The notes under the pieces were generated by a model. The model made no database searches. It was given only the letters and a program-made list of their open reading frames with translations, and was not told where the DNA came from. From positions 1 through 53,523 of the forward strand of contig JASGMB010000025.1 in NCBI GenBank assembly GCA_030156665.1: DNA of 53,523 bases, given 5' to 3'. Below are positions 9,765 through 19,218 of the stretch, piece by piece. The translations under genes and the position numbers were made by a program. Numbering within the stretch: position 1 is the stretch's first letter; each line of letters opens with the position of its first letter. The stretch comes from Clostridiales bacterium (GTDB lineage: Bacteria; Bacillota; Clostridia; SK-Y3).

Positions 9765-9793
9765 TTGAAAAATTTTTATAAATACTTTATAAT
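9765..9793 (+). promoter_or_regulatory. Promoter for tRNA-Pro / valS leader
   Basis: TTGAAA at 9765-9770, 17-base spacer, TATAAT at 9788-9793. It lies 55 bases before the tRNA. Confidence 0.65.
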
Positions 9794-9848
9794 CATTAAA
9801 GGATAAGAAATCATGAAGTTAATAAACAAGAAGATTTAACCATTTTTG

Positions 9849-9926
9849 CGGGGTGTAGCTCAGTTTGGTATGAGTGCTTGGTTCGGGACCAAGAGGCCGT
9901 GGGTTCGAGTCCCACCACTCCGACCA
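9849..9926 (+). tRNA. tRNA-Pro (anticodon CGG)
   Basis: Acceptor arm CGGGGTG pairs with CACTCCG, the anticodon stem CTTGG/CCAAG encloses TTCGGGA (anticodon CGG), the T-arm contains GGTTCGAGTCC, and CCA is encoded. The D-loop (CAGTTTGGTATGAG) is slightly unusual. The valS T-box leader begins about 30 bases after the CCA end, with no terminator between. Confidence 0.92.
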
Positions 9927-9957
9927 ATTTTGATATATGAAAAAATATTTATATATT

Positions 9958-10285
9958 ATCGGCGATGAAAGAGAAGAGTAAGTATCAACTGTTCCAAAGA
10001 GAGGGGAACCCAAAGGCTGAAAGGTTTTCCGGAAAAAAGGATACTGAAGGTAGCTCCGGAGTTTCACAACTGAAGTACATTGATTGATGTATTGGTAAGT
10101 TGTGACGGTGGTTTCGTTAATGCCATGAAGTGCTCATATTGTGTATATACTTTTTACAGGTTGCATGTTGTGTTGGTTTACTAATATTATGGGAAGAGCA
10201 CAATATGTTATGGTAGTGCAGTATGAGAAGTAAGGTGGTACCGCGGAGACATCCCCGTCCTTTGTATGAAGGACGGGGATTAAAT
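9958..10285 (+). promoter_or_regulatory. T-box riboswitch leader controlling valS
   Basis: The conserved T-box AAGGTGGTACCGCGG lies at 10232-10246 and is followed by a strong hairpin (ATCCCCGTCCTTT with AAGGACGGGGAT, 10251-10280). This is the expected antiterminator/terminator pair. The long 5' part forms the stem I region. A GTA triplet at 10050-10052 (in TGAAGGTAGCTCC) is a plausible valine specifier codon, which would pair with tRNA-Val anticodon UAC. Uncharged tRNA-Val binding would favour read-through into the small ORF and valS. Confidence 0.9.
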
Positions 10286-10302
10286 TTTTAAGGAGGCGTG
10301 TA

Positions 10303-10485
10303 ATGATTTTTGATATAACACCTTATCTTTTATTAATATGCGGTGCAGTAATGGGGTATAAAGCTGAAGTTATTTATAAGCTTATTAAAGGGAATAATCC
10401 AGATGAAAAGCAATTAGTTGTTTTTAAATCTATCGGTTTAGCAATAACTATTATTAGTGTATTGTTAATCATTTATAGGAAATAG
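10303..10485 (+). CDS. Small two-helix membrane protein between T-box and valS
   Basis: Sixty residues with two hydrophobic stretches (about 6-27 and 44-57) and a short charged loop (KGNNPDEKQ). AAGGAGGCGTGTA gives a strong ribosome binding site. It lies inside the T-box-controlled transcript, 14 bases before valS, so it should be induced on valine-tRNA shortage. I do not recognise a function. Confidence 0.7.
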   Translation: MIFDITPYLLLICGAVMGYKAEVIYKLIKGNNPDEKQLVVFKSIGLAITIISVLLIIYRK

Positions 10486-10499
10486 AGGAGGAATTATAA

Positions 10500-13136
10500 G
10501 TGGAAGAGAATAAAAATATTGCTAAAACATACGATCCCCAACAAGTGGAGGAAAGATTGTACAATGAATGGATAGAAAAGGGCTACTTTAGAGCAGAAGT
10601 AGACCCTAATAAAAAACCATTTACAATTGTTATTCCACCTCCAAATGTTACAGGGCAATTGCATATGGGACATGCTTTAGATGAAACGCTGCAGGATATT
10701 TTAATTCGATGGAAAAGGATGCAGGGTTACAGCACGTTATGGCTTCCCGGTACTGACCATGCCGGAATAGCAACGCAGATAAAAGTTGAAGAAGCGTTAA
10801 GAAAAGAAGAAGGACTGACTCGATATGATTTAGGGAGAGAAAAATTTTTAGAGCGTGTATGGGAGTGGAAAAATACTTATGGTAATAGAATTATCAATCA
10901 GCTAAAAAAATTAGGAAATTCCTGTGATTGGTCAAGAGAACGTTTTACAATGGATGAAGGATGTTCTAAAGCAGTAAAGGAAGTTTTTGTAAATTTATAT
11001 AATAAAGGCCTTATTTATCGAGGGAATAGAATTATCAATTGGTGTCCAAAGTGTATCACAGCACTGTCAGATGCAGAGGTAGAGTATGAAGAAAAAGCAG
11101 GACATTTCTGGTATGTTAAATATTATGTGAAAGATAGTGAGGAATTCATTACCATTGCTACTACACGTCCTGAAACAATGCTTGGTGATACTGCAGTTGC
11201 TGTTCATCCTGATGATGAAAGATATAAGCACCTTATTGGCAAAACATTGATATTACCATTAGTAAATAGAGAAATTCCTGTCATTGCGGATGAATATGTC
11301 GATAAAGAATTCGGAACTGGCGCTGTTAAAATTACCCCAGCCCACGATCCGAATGATTTTGAAATAGGGTTAAGGCACAATCTTCCTCAAATTAAGATAA
11401 TGAATGATGATGCAACCATTAATGAGCATGGCGGTAAATACGAAGGAATGGATAGATATGAAGCCAGAAAAGCAATTGTAGAAGACCTTACAGGAGCCGG
11501 TCTGTTACTGCAAACGAAAGATCACACTCATAACGTCGGACAATGTTATAGATGTGGAACTACTGTAGAACCTATTACTTCTAAGCAGTGGTTTGTAAAA
11601 ATGAAACCTCTAGCTGAAGAAGCAATTAAAGTGGTAAAAAATGGTACTATTCAATTTGTTCCGGATAGATTCAGTAAGATTTACTTAAATTGGATGGAGA
11701 ATGTGCACGATTGGTGTATTTCAAGACAGCTATGGTGGGGACATCGAATACCGGCGTATTATTGTGAAAAATGTGGTGAAACTATCGTATCTAAGGAAGA
11801 TCTAACCGAGTGTACTAAATGTGGTGGAAAAATCGAACAAGATCCTGATGTTTTAGATACTTGGTTTAGTTCGGCATTATGGCCGTTTTCTACTTTAGGT
11901 TGGCCGGAAGAAACCGAAGATTTGAAGTATTTTTATCCTACCAGTGTGCTTGTAACCGGATACGATATTATTTTCTTCTGGGTTGCAAGAATGATCTTCT
12001 CAGGTATGGAGCATATGAAAAAAGAACCATTTAAGTATGTTTTTATACATGGGATTGTTCGTGATGCACAAGGGCGTAAAATGAGTAAATCTTTAGGAAA
12101 TGGAATAGATCCGCTTGAAGTAATAGAAAAATATGGTGCAGATGCGTTGAGGTTTACACTTGCTACCGGAAATTCCCCGGGAAATGATATGAGATTTTAT
12201 TGGGAAAGAGTAGAAGCAAGTAGAAACTTTGCAAATAAGATTTGGAATGCTTCAAGATTTGTACTTATGAATCTTGAAATAGATGAAAATAAACTTCCGG
12301 AAATAGATCAATTAATGTTAGAGGACAAATGGATTCTTAGCAGATACAACAATCTTGTAAAAGAAGTTACAGATAATCTTGATAAATTTGAACTGGGCAT
12401 TGCTGTACAAAAGTTGTATGACTTTATCTGGGATGAATTTTGCGATTGGTATATTGAATTAGTGAAACCTCGTTTATATGATAAAGAGTCCGATAACAGA
12501 CTTGAGGCACAATATGTTTTGACATATGTTTTGTCCAATACATTAAAACTATTACACCCATTTATGCCTTTTATTACAGAAGAAATATGGCAGCATTTGC
12601 CGCATGAAGGTGAAAGTATTATGATTTCTTCATGGCCTGAATATCATGCACAATATAGTTTTAGTGAAGAAGAAAAGCAAATGGGTATTATTATGGATAC
12701 AATAAAAAGTATAAGGAATATAAGAGCAGAGATGAATGTTACGCCTTCTAGAAAGGCAAAGCTTTATGTAATAACAGCAAATACGGAAACTTATCAAAAT
12801 GGCAAAGTATTCTTTGAAAAATTGGCAGGAGCTTCCCAGGTTATTATCTCTAGTCAAAAAGAAAATGTTCCTGAGAATGTTGTCTCTATCGTAGCAGAGG
12901 GAGCAGAAATATTTATTCCTTTAGATGATCTTGTAGATAGAGAGAAAGAAATAGAGAGATTAGAAAAAGAAAAACAAAAACTTACAAAAGAATTAGAAAG
13001 AGTAAATGGAAAACTAAGTAATGAAGGATTCATATCAAAGGCGCCAGAGCACGTTGTGAAAGAAGAAAAGGAAAAGAAAGAAAAGTATGCCCAAATGCTT
13101 GAAAAAGTTGTAGAACGTTTGAATGCTTTGAAATAG
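10500..13136 (+). CDS. valS: Valyl-tRNA synthetase
   Basis: Class I synthetase that charges tRNA-Val; 878 residues, the usual bacterial length. [14 protein letters not shown] near 47-60 holds the HIGH motif, KMSKSLGN near 527 is the KMSKS loop, and the CP1 editing domain lies between. A Cys-rich zinc segment ([20 protein letters not shown]) lies near 422-441. The last 60 residues form the lysine- and glutamate-rich coiled coil typical of ValS. GTG start with AGAGGAGGAATTATAA before it. Expression is set by the T-box leader. The next gene would normally be folC, of which only a stub remains. Confidence 0.97.
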   Translation: MEENKNIAKTYDPQQVEERLYNEWIEKGYFRAEVDPNKKPFTIVIPPPNVTGQLHMGHALDETLQDILIRWKRMQGYSTLWLPGTDHAGIATQIKVEEALRKEEGLTRYDLGREKFLERVWEWKNTYGNRIINQLKKLGNSCDWSRERFTMDEGCSKAVKEVFVNLYNKGLIYRGNRIINWCPKCITALSDAEVEYEEKAGHFWYVKYYVKDSEEFITIATTRPETMLGDTAVAVHPDDERYKHLIGKTLILPLVNREIPVIADEYVDKEFGTGAVKITPAHDPNDFEIGLRHNLPQIKIMNDDATINEHGGKYEGMDRYEARKAIVEDLTGAGLLLQTKDHTHNVGQCYRCGTTVEPITSKQWFVKMKPLAEEAIKVVKNGTIQFVPDRFSKIYLNWMENVHDWCISRQLWWGHRIPAYYCEKCGETIVSKEDLTECTKCGGKIEQDPDVLDTWFSSALWPFSTLGWPEETEDLKYFYPTSVLVTGYDIIFFWVARMIFSGMEHMKKEPFKYVFIHGIVRDAQGRKMSKSLGNGIDPLEVIEKYGADALRFTLATGNSPGNDMRFYWERVEASRNFANKIWNASRFVLMNLEIDENKLPEIDQLMLEDKWILSRYNNLVKEVTDNLDKFELGIAVQKLYDFIWDEFCDWYIELVKPRLYDKESDNRLEAQYVLTYVLSNTLKLLHPFMPFITEEIWQHLPHEGESIMISSWPEYHAQYSFSEEEKQMGIIMDTIKSIRNIRAEMNVTPSRKAKLYVITANTETYQNGKVFFEKLAGASQVIISSQKENVPENVVSIVAEGAEIFIPLDDLVDREKEIERLEKEKQKLTKELERVNGKLSNEGFISKAPEHVVKEEKEKKEKYAQMLEKVVERLNALK

Positions 13137-13140
13137 AAAA

Positions 13141-13215
13141 AGATTTAGATTCAGAAAGTTTGATTTAGTATTTTACGATACTAAATCTGAAAATCTGAAT
13201 CTAAATCTTTTTTTA
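13141..13215 (+). terminator. Nested double hairpin terminator after valS
   Basis: Outer arms AGATTTAGATTCAGA (13141-13155) and TCTGAATCTAAATCT enclose an inner hairpin GATTTAGTA...TACTAAATC, and a T run follows. It overlaps the gap before the folC remnant. Confidence 0.75.
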
Positions 13216-13242
13216 CATTTTTACTAAAAAGCAGGTGGAATT

Positions 13243-13365
13243 ATGATTTGCGATGAAGCATTGGGGTACATACACGGTACTTTAAAATTTGGCTCAAAAT
13301 TACGGTTGGGAAAATATAAGAACTTTTATAATATGTTGCTGTATTTCTTTATATTTAATAGGTAA
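13243..13365 (+). pseudogene. folC: Remnant of folC (folylpolyglutamate/dihydrofolate synthase)
   Basis: A 40-codon ORF with a good start (GCAGGTGGAATT before ATG). Its first 23 residues, MICDEALGYIHGTLKFGSKL then RLG, match the FolC N-terminus, which usually reads EALEYIH...FGSKLGLENI. The frame then shifts: the +1 frame reads GENIRTF, like the expected LENIR. After about 30 codons similarity ends, and the TPR gene starts 100 bases later. So roughly 1.2 kb of folC, including its ATP-binding GTNGKGS motif, is gone. Its place right after valS is the normal folC position in Firmicutes, which supports the identification. Confidence 0.72.
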
Positions 13366-13467
13366 AATGCGAAAAATTTTTAAAGAACTTTACAAATAAA
13401 GCAGGAATATCCCTACTGCTGTTGAATACTAATAATAACACTATTAATACAGGGAGAGGTGAATGCT

Positions 13468-14565
13468 GTGCTGGATGTAGAAAAAGAGATATATAGATTC
13501 TCAGACATTAAAGAAATAGACGTTCTGGATACGGCAAATGATAGTATAGATTCTGACAGTTTGAGAAAAGCAGTACAACTCTATAATCAGGCTCTAACAA
13601 GCATACAAACAAAAAGTGATGATATTGCTGTTATTGAGTTAAAGAAAGCTATATCTATCTATCCTGATTTTATAGAAGCAAAAGTTCTCCTGAGTTTATG
13701 CTATATAATAAGAAAGCAGATAAAGGAGGCTGAAGAATTATTGCTTGATATAACCAACAGTGATGATTATCTTGCAAGAGCCCATCAATATCTGCAATAT
13801 ATCAATAGTATTAAACTAAAGCAAAAAAGCGGGAAAGACGGTAATAAGGCCTCAATTTCAAGACATTTCTTTAAACCTAAAATTAATATCGACCATTTTA
13901 AAATAGATATTTTTAAAATTTGTGTTATCTTTTTTATTGGTGTTTTTATATCTTATGTTTTCTTTCATAATTCTATCACTGCTCTTAAAAATCATAATGC
14001 GGAAAAAACAGCTTATTCAGATAGTATTAAAACCGACTATGAAAAGAAATTCGAATTATACGATTCTCAGATTGCTACAGCAAAAAGCAAAATTACAGAA
14101 CTTCAGCAGCAAATAGACCAAAGCAATAAAGATATTGCATATCTCAGCAATGTAAAAAAGTTATTGGCGATTGAGCAGGCCAATAATAATGGAGATAAAG
14201 AAAAAGCGGCAGACATGTTAGTAGCATTAAAAGATTTTGAGTTCCGTGATATAGAAAAGCAAAAATATCAGTCATTATATGAAAAGATCATTCCCAATCT
14301 TGCTCGAAACTTTTACTATCAAGGTTATAGCTTCTATGAATCACGTAAATATTCTGAAGCAATAGATGCTTTTAATAAATCTTTAAAATATGATCCCAGA
14401 GGGGATAATGCGCAATATGTGTTGTATTTTGCAGCAAGATGCTACCAGATCCAAGGAGATAAAATGAATGCTGCCGATTATTATAATCAATTAATCAACT
14501 ATTTTCCAAATAGCAAATATGCATCATATGCTAAAAATAGATTAAACCAAATAAATAATCCTTAG
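13468..14565 (+). CDS. TPR-repeat membrane protein
   Basis: About 365 residues. TPR-like helices at about 30-105 (SDDIAVIELKKAISIYPDFI) are followed by one membrane segment near 150-168 (ICVIFFIGVFISYVFF) and a predicted coiled coil near 180-230 (rich in K, Q, E and I). A C-terminal TPR pair follows, with YYQGYSFYESRKYSEAIDAF and NPxxKYAxxA-like ends as in YbgF-type proteins. It probably acts as a cell-envelope scaffold; no enzyme motif is seen. The start is uncertain: GTG 13468 sits at good distance from GAGGTG, and GTG 13459 is also possible. It precedes the chemotaxis receptor by about 80 bases. Confidence 0.75.
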   Translation: MLDVEKEIYRFSDIKEIDVLDTANDSIDSDSLRKAVQLYNQALTSIQTKSDDIAVIELKKAISIYPDFIEAKVLLSLCYIIRKQIKEAEELLLDITNSDDYLARAHQYLQYINSIKLKQKSGKDGNKASISRHFFKPKINIDHFKIDIFKICVIFFIGVFISYVFFHNSITALKNHNAEKTAYSDSIKTDYEKKFELYDSQIATAKSKITELQQQIDQSNKDIAYLSNVKKLLAIEQANNNGDKEKAADMLVALKDFEFRDIEKQKYQSLYEKIIPNLARNFYYQGYSFYESRKYSEAIDAFNKSLKYDPRGDNAQYVLYFAARCYQIQGDKMNAADYYNQLINYFPNSKYASYAKNRLNQINNP

Positions 14566-14644
14566 CAATATCTTCAAACTTCAAAGTTTCTGTTCAATAT
14601 TGATATAATAATTACCGATAACTGCTGAAAAGGAGATGAAAAAT

Positions 14645-16761
14645 ATGAAAACTAAACTAGTACGCCAAGTCAGAGCATTTTTAGAAAAAATTAAAAGTAT
14701 AAAACGGCCTAAACAGTTGAAATTATTAAATTTCACTATGCCGAATTTGAGAATAGCGAAGAATATAGGGATCAAAACTAAACTAATATCTGCATTTTTA
14801 TTGTTAAGTATAGTACCTTTAATTATTGTAGGCAGTTTTTCATATTTTAGTGCTAAGAATACTGTGGAAAAAAAGTAGGCACCTCATCACAGCAACTATT
14901 AAAGCAAATTACAAAAAATCTTGATGCAAAAATAGACGAGCTAGAGAAATTATCTTTAATGATATATACAAACACTGAAATAAGCGAAGTTCTGTCCAAA
15001 GAACATTATTTATTAGACGGAATGCAAATAATAGAAAATAGAAGAAAAGTAAGTCAACTGCTCACCAATCTTGCCAGTTCCAATACCGATATTAAACGAG
15101 TCATTATTTATAAAACCGATGGTGAAAAATATGCCAACGGGTCAGTAACTGATTTGGAACAATATTTCGGAACAGAAGAATTTCATAACAGTGACCTATA
15201 TAAACAGGTTATCAACAGCGATGAAGTAGTTTGGGTTACGGGATTAAATGAATCTTACCAACATATTTTTTTAATGAGAAAAATTATCAGCAGAAAAACA
15301 GCACAGCCAATCGGAGTTTTAATTTTTGTAATAGATGAATCCACCTTGAATAATATTTATAAAGATGTTGATCTCGGAGCAGATGCAACAATTTTAATGG
15401 TAAACGCTGATAGGGCCATTATTTCTCATAAATTAAAGGAAAGTTTAGGGCAAAAATTTACCGATAGCTATGTAGACGATATTTATGCAGAAAAAGATTT
15501 GGATTATTTTGTAAAAAATAACCAACTCGTAACTTACGCTACCTGTGAAAATGGATGGAAAATCGTTACTAAAGTTCCTATGCGTTCTTTGATGAATGAA
15601 ATAAACGCTGTCGGACGCTGGACATTAATCATAGGTATAATATGTACGGTACTTGCGATATTCATTGGAATTGTAATTTCCTTTAGTATTTCCAATCCAT
15701 TGCAGAATATAATGGGACTTATGAAAAAAGCTGAACAGGGAGATTTAACGGTAGTGTGTGAAATACAGGGAAAAAATGAGATGGGTAAACTTTCTAGAAG
15801 TTTTAATATTATGATGGACAATATCAGACAGTTAATAGCCGATGTTAGACAAGTAGTTGAAATGGTAGTAAAGGACACTGAAACGATTAAAGAAGTATCA
15901 AAACAGTCAGCTTTAGCTGCAGAACAAGTATCCAGTGCAGTGGAAGAAATAGCACGTGGTACGAATGAACAAGCAAAAGAGGCGGAAATCAGTACGGAGA
16001 TTACACATCAATTAGCTAGTAGAATTAATAAGGTATCCGATAATATAAAGGTAGTAATAGATGTAACCAATCAAACAAAACAGATTGGTAGCAATGCAGT
16101 GATTACCGTTACGAATTTAAATGAAAAAACAAAAGAATCTGTAAATATGGCAAATACCATTAAAACGAATATAGATCAATTAAATCATAAAACCAAGGAT
16201 ATTATACAAATTATTAAAGTGATTGAGAATATAAGCGAACAAACAAACCTGCTTTCACTCAATGCAGCTATTGAAGCGGCAAGAGCAGGGGATGCCGGGA
16301 GAGGTTTTGCGGTTGTTGCAAGTGAAGTAAGAAAATTGGCAGAACAGTCTAAAGATGCAACAAGAATGATAGGGAACATTATTACCAATATTCAAAAAGA
16401 AACACAGGCTACTGTAGAGGTGGTAAATACTGCAAGCCAAATATTTAGAGAACAAGAGGTGTCAGTTGTTCAAACTGATAGTGCTTTTGAAGAGATAGCA
16501 AAAGCAATGGAATCTATTATTGAGCAGGTTGAGAATGTCAGTGCAGCTATTCATGATATGAATGAATACAAAGATAAAACAATAGAAGCAATTAGTAGTA
16601 TTGCCGCAGTTGCACAACAATCAGCTGCTTCTACTGAAGAAGTAATGGCAACAAGTGAAGAACAGGCATCATCTTCTGAACAGTTAGCTAATCTCTCACA
16701 GCAGTTTACTCATGTTGTAGAGCGATTAAATAAAATGATAGATAGATTTAAGATTGAATAA
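14645..16761 (+). CDS. Methyl-accepting chemotaxis protein, split by a -1 frameshift
   Basis: Membrane receptor that senses ligands outside and controls CheA. The first frame (14645-14878) encodes a basic leader and the first membrane helix ([19 protein letters not shown]), then stops at TAG. The second frame continues without loss: [19 protein letters not shown], the extracellular dCache-like sensor, a second membrane helix at about 15620-15690, HAMP, and the signalling domain. The signalling tip reads [18 protein letters not shown] followed by [19 protein letters not shown]. The ATG at 14959 is internal, not a true start. ATG 14645 fits AAGGAG upstream. The join lies on A AAA AAG (14868-14874 plus G), so it may be recoding, a mutation or a homopolymer error. 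A terminator follows. Confidence 0.85.
14868..14878 (+). other. Slippery heptamer A AAA AAG followed by TAG
   Basis: In the zero frame the codons are GAA AAA AAG TAG, the same heptamer used for programmed -1 frameshifting in E. coli dnaX. A -1 shift here enters exactly the frame that encodes the rest of the receptor. Seven As could also cause transcriptional slippage. I see no clear downstream hairpin or upstream Shine-Dalgarno stimulator. Confidence 0.5.
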
Positions 16762-16823
16762 TATAGTGATAATTTTATTTGGCAGAATAAAAAATTGAAT
16801 AAAAATGGGTTATTATATTGTTT

Positions 16824-16856
16824 GAAAAACGGCAGATTATAGTCTGTCGTTTTTTA
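16824..16856 (+). terminator. Terminator after the chemotaxis receptor
   Basis: GAAAAACGGCAGA pairs with TCTGTCGTTTTTT around a short loop, followed by T-rich sequence. Confidence 0.85.
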
Positions 16857-16898
16857 TCATTATTAATATACAAATTTTACAAAAAAACTTTTTTGCTG

Positions 16899-16925
16899 GA
16901 AGGAGATTCCAAAATAATGTAGAAT
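16899..16925 (+). promoter_or_regulatory. Sigma-H-like promoter of the spoIIA operon
   Basis: GAAGGAGAT at 16899-16907, an 11-base spacer and GTAGAAT at 16919-16925 match the sigma-H consensus (RnAGGAwWW, 11-12, RnnGAAT) except for one W position. The spoIIA operon of Bacillus is transcribed by sigma-H with Spo0A, so this is the expected class. It lies 38 bases before the spoIIAA start. Confidence 0.6.
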
Positions 16926-16962
16926 ATAACTATAGTATATGACAAAATGAGGAGGGTTATAC

Positions 16963-17298
16963 TTGCAGATAAGTTTTCAAATTACTAACAGAACGCTAAT
17001 AGCAAAGATTGAAGGTGAACTGGATCATCATACTTCTATAGAGATAAGGGAGAAAATTGACCGTGAAATCAATAGAAATCAAATTAAAAATTTAATCTTT
17101 GATTTTGAAAATCTAAATTTTATGGATAGTTCAGGTATTGGTGTTATTATTGGACGATATAAATATATTCAGAAATTAAATGGAAAAGTTAGCATAGCAA
17201 ATTTAAATCTTCATGTCCAAAGAATAATAACTGTTTCAGGTTTACACAAAATAGTTCCGATCTTTGACAATGTGCAGGATGCTTTAAAAGAAATGTGA
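16963..17298 (+). CDS. spoIIAA: Anti-anti-sigma factor SpoIIAA
   Basis: STAS-domain protein of 111 residues. In its unphosphorylated form it binds SpoIIAB and frees sigma-F in the forespore. The phosphorylated serine lies in [16 protein letters not shown], at about Ser57 (Ser58 in B. subtilis). TTG start with GAGGAGGGTTATAC. First gene of spoIIAA-spoIIAB-sigF, with spoIIAB 14 bases after its stop. Confidence 0.95.
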   Translation: MQISFQITNRTLIAKIEGELDHHTSIEIREKIDREINRNQIKNLIFDFENLNFMDSSGIGVIIGRYKYIQKLNGKVSIANLNLHVQRIITVSGLHKIVPIFDNVQDALKEM

Positions 17299-17312
17299 GG
17301 GGGATACAAATA

Positions 17313-17747
17313 ATGCAAATAAAAAATGAAATGAAGGTAAAATTTTTAAGTAAGTCCAGTAATGAAAGTTTTGCAAGAGTTGTAGTGGCAGCTTTTGTTT
17401 CACAACTGGACCCTACAATTGAAGAATTGGCGGATATTAAAACGGCTGTTTCAGAAGCAGTTACAAATTCTATTATTCACGGATATGAAAATTGTAACGG
17501 ATACGTAAGTGTTGAGTGCAAAATTATTGATGACTTTGTAGAAATTATTGTTCAGGACGAGGGAAAAGGAATAGAAGATATAGAATTAGCACGTCAGCCG
17601 TTATATACTACACATCCTGAGCTGGAACGATCAGGTATGGGATTTACAGTCATGGAGACATTTATGGATAAGATTGAAGTTGAGTCTAACCTTAATAAAG
17701 GAACAAAAGTGAAAATGATAAAAAAGATAAATGGCTCCCGGCAGTAG
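17313..17747 (+). CDS. spoIIAB: Anti-sigma-F factor and kinase SpoIIAB
   Basis: A 144-residue GHKL-fold kinase that holds sigma-F inactive and phosphorylates SpoIIAA. Visible motifs are the N-box ([14 protein letters not shown]), the G1 box ([10 protein letters not shown]) and [12 protein letters not shown] near the end. ATG 17313 has GAGGGGGATACAAATA before it; an in-frame GTG at 17295 overlaps the spoIIAA stop but lacks proper spacing. Second gene of the operon. Confidence 0.95.
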   Translation: MQIKNEMKVKFLSKSSNESFARVVVAAFVSQLDPTIEELADIKTAVSEAVTNSIIHGYENCNGYVSVECKIIDDFVEIIVQDEGKGIEDIELARQPLYTTHPELERSGMGFTVMETFMDKIEVESNLNKGTKVKMIKKINGSRQ

Positions 17748-17795
17748 TTCTAGTTTGAATTTAAATTTGACTCAAAATGAATAGAGGTGATTGTA

Positions 17796-18533
17796 TTGAG
17801 TCAGGGAATGGACCATGATACGTTAGATCTTATCAACAGGGCAAAAGGTGGAGATAAAGAAGCACAGGGAAAATTAATTGAAACGAATATTGGATTGGTT
17901 TGGAGCATCGTAAAAAAATTTCAAAATAGAGGATATGAACCTGACGACTTGTTTCAAATTGGGTGTATTGGACTAATAAAAGCAATTCAAAAGTTTGATC
18001 AAAAATTTGATGTAAGATTTTCAACTTATGCTGTACCAATGATTATGGGAGAAATAAAAAGATTTATCAGAGACGATGGTATTATAAAAGTAAGCAGGTC
18101 TCTTAAAGAAACCGCAAATAAGGCTAGAATAGTTAAAGAGATGTTAATGAAAAGCCTTGGGAGAGAACCAACTGTACATGAAGTTGCGGATAAGTTGAAA
18201 ATTGAAGTAGAGGATTTGGTATTGGCGATGGACGCCGGTTGTACACCAGAATCATTATATACTACTTTACATGAAGGAGATAGTTCGCCTATTTTATTAA
18301 TTGATAGGATAGATGAAGGCAGTGATGATGAAAACAAAGTTATTAACAGGATTGCACTTAGGCAGGTATTGGACACACTTAAGCCTAGAGAAAAACAAAT
18401 TATTATTTTAAGGTATTTCAAAGAAAAAACTCAAACACAAATTGCAAATATGTTGGGTATATCACAGGTTCAAGTTTCGAGAATTGAAAAAAAGATACTT
18501 AGTGAAATGAAAAAAAGAATCAGTGCCAGTTAA
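17796..18533 (+). CDS. sigF: RNA polymerase sigma-F factor
   Basis: Forespore-specific sigma-70 family factor of 245 residues. Region 2 contains PDDLFQIGCIGLIKAIQKFD and STYAVPMIMGEIKRFIRDDG; region 3 spans about 115-160; region 4 has LKPREKQIIILRYFKEKTQ and the helix-turn-helix IANMLGISQVQVSRIEKKIL. The start is best placed at TTG 17796, six bases after GAGGTG; the GTG at 17787 is part of that site. Last gene of the spoIIA operon, followed by a terminator. Confidence 0.96.
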   Translation: MSQGMDHDTLDLINRAKGGDKEAQGKLIETNIGLVWSIVKKFQNRGYEPDDLFQIGCIGLIKAIQKFDQKFDVRFSTYAVPMIMGEIKRFIRDDGIIKVSRSLKETANKARIVKEMLMKSLGREPTVHEVADKLKIEVEDLVLAMDAGCTPESLYTTLHEGDSSPILLIDRIDEGSDDENKVINRIALRQVLDTLKPREKQIIILRYFKEKTQTQIANMLGISQVQVSRIEKKILSEMKKRISAS

Positions 18534-18540
18534 TAACAAA

Positions 18541-18567
18541 CCTGAAGATGAATTCTTCGGGTTTTTT
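18541..18567 (+). terminator. Terminator after sigF
   Basis: CCTGAAGA pairs with TTCTTCGGG around a small loop, then TTTTTT. Confidence 0.85.
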
Positions 18568-18873
18568 CATTTTTAAAATCATTAGAATGTAACGATATAA
18601 AGACAAATTAAATATAATAATATAGGATGAATTTTAGGTTACACAAATTTGCAAAATAGGCGCAATAAAATTTGTTAAAAAATTATAAAAGGCATAGATT
18701 AGAGTATTTTTCCGTAAAACATTTAAGGCAATTAGATTCAAGTGTATGAAATACAACATAATAATTCTAAGCGTTATGGAATATTAATAATTAACTTTTC
18801 AAATAATAAAATTAAATTAAGTTAACTATTTTGACATAATAATATATTAATAAAAATCTACCGAGGTGAAAAC
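18568..18873. other. AT-rich intergenic stretch before spoVA
   Basis: About 300 bases with no convincing gene. The spoVA group would be expected to have a sigma-G promoter here, but I found no match good enough to call. TTGACA at 18831-18836 has no good -10 box at the right distance. Confidence 0.5.
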
Positions 18874-19029
18874 AATGCATAAAATTGCACTTAAAAAAGT
18901 ATTATATCCACTTTTGATTTTAACGGTTTTGATTGGGATGGCTTTTTGGGTATTGAGTACAAAAAAAATGAATGACAAGATTCCTTCAAGGGGAGTATTT
19001 GTATATTCAAAAGAATTTCATAATATCTA
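18874..19029 (+). CDS. Small single-pass membrane protein before spoVAC
   Basis: A 51-residue ORF: basic N-terminus MHKIALKKVL, one membrane helix (YPLLILTVLIGMAFWVL), then a short tail with KIPSRGVFVY. ACCGAGGTGAAAACA gives a strong ribosome binding site. Its place between sigF and spoVAC suggests forespore expression and a role at the spore membrane, but I do not recognise the family. The 190 bases between it and spoVAC carry an overlapping 71-codon frame (18972-19187) without a ribosome binding site, which I do not accept as a gene. The area may hold eroded sequence. Confidence 0.6.
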
Positions 19030-19218
19030 ACATAAAAGCAATAGCAATTTTCATTATACCATTGCTTACTATACTTTTGCAGAAGCAATCTTTATATGAA
19101 TGTAAGATTACCTGGATAGGTATTAGTGTGCATAGTTGTATTCATTTGAAATGTATACATGAATTAGAAGAAATCAGTATTGTTTAAATTTTTAATTTAA
19201 CAAAAGAGGAGGATTTGT

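Noticed and set aside
9819-10067. A minus-strand frame encoding a WWDSNPRPLG-type peptide
   Set aside because: This peptide is a well-known translation artefact of tRNA genes; here it is the reverse strand of tRNA-Pro.
14959-16761. ATG 14959 as the start of a separate soluble-start chemotaxis protein
   Set aside because: Family-like coding sequence continues upstream to the A7 run, and no ribosome binding site precedes this ATG; it would also lack the first membrane helix.
18972-19187. A 71-codon frame before spoVAC
   Set aside because: No ribosome binding site, overlaps the better-supported 51-codon gene, and has no family resemblance.
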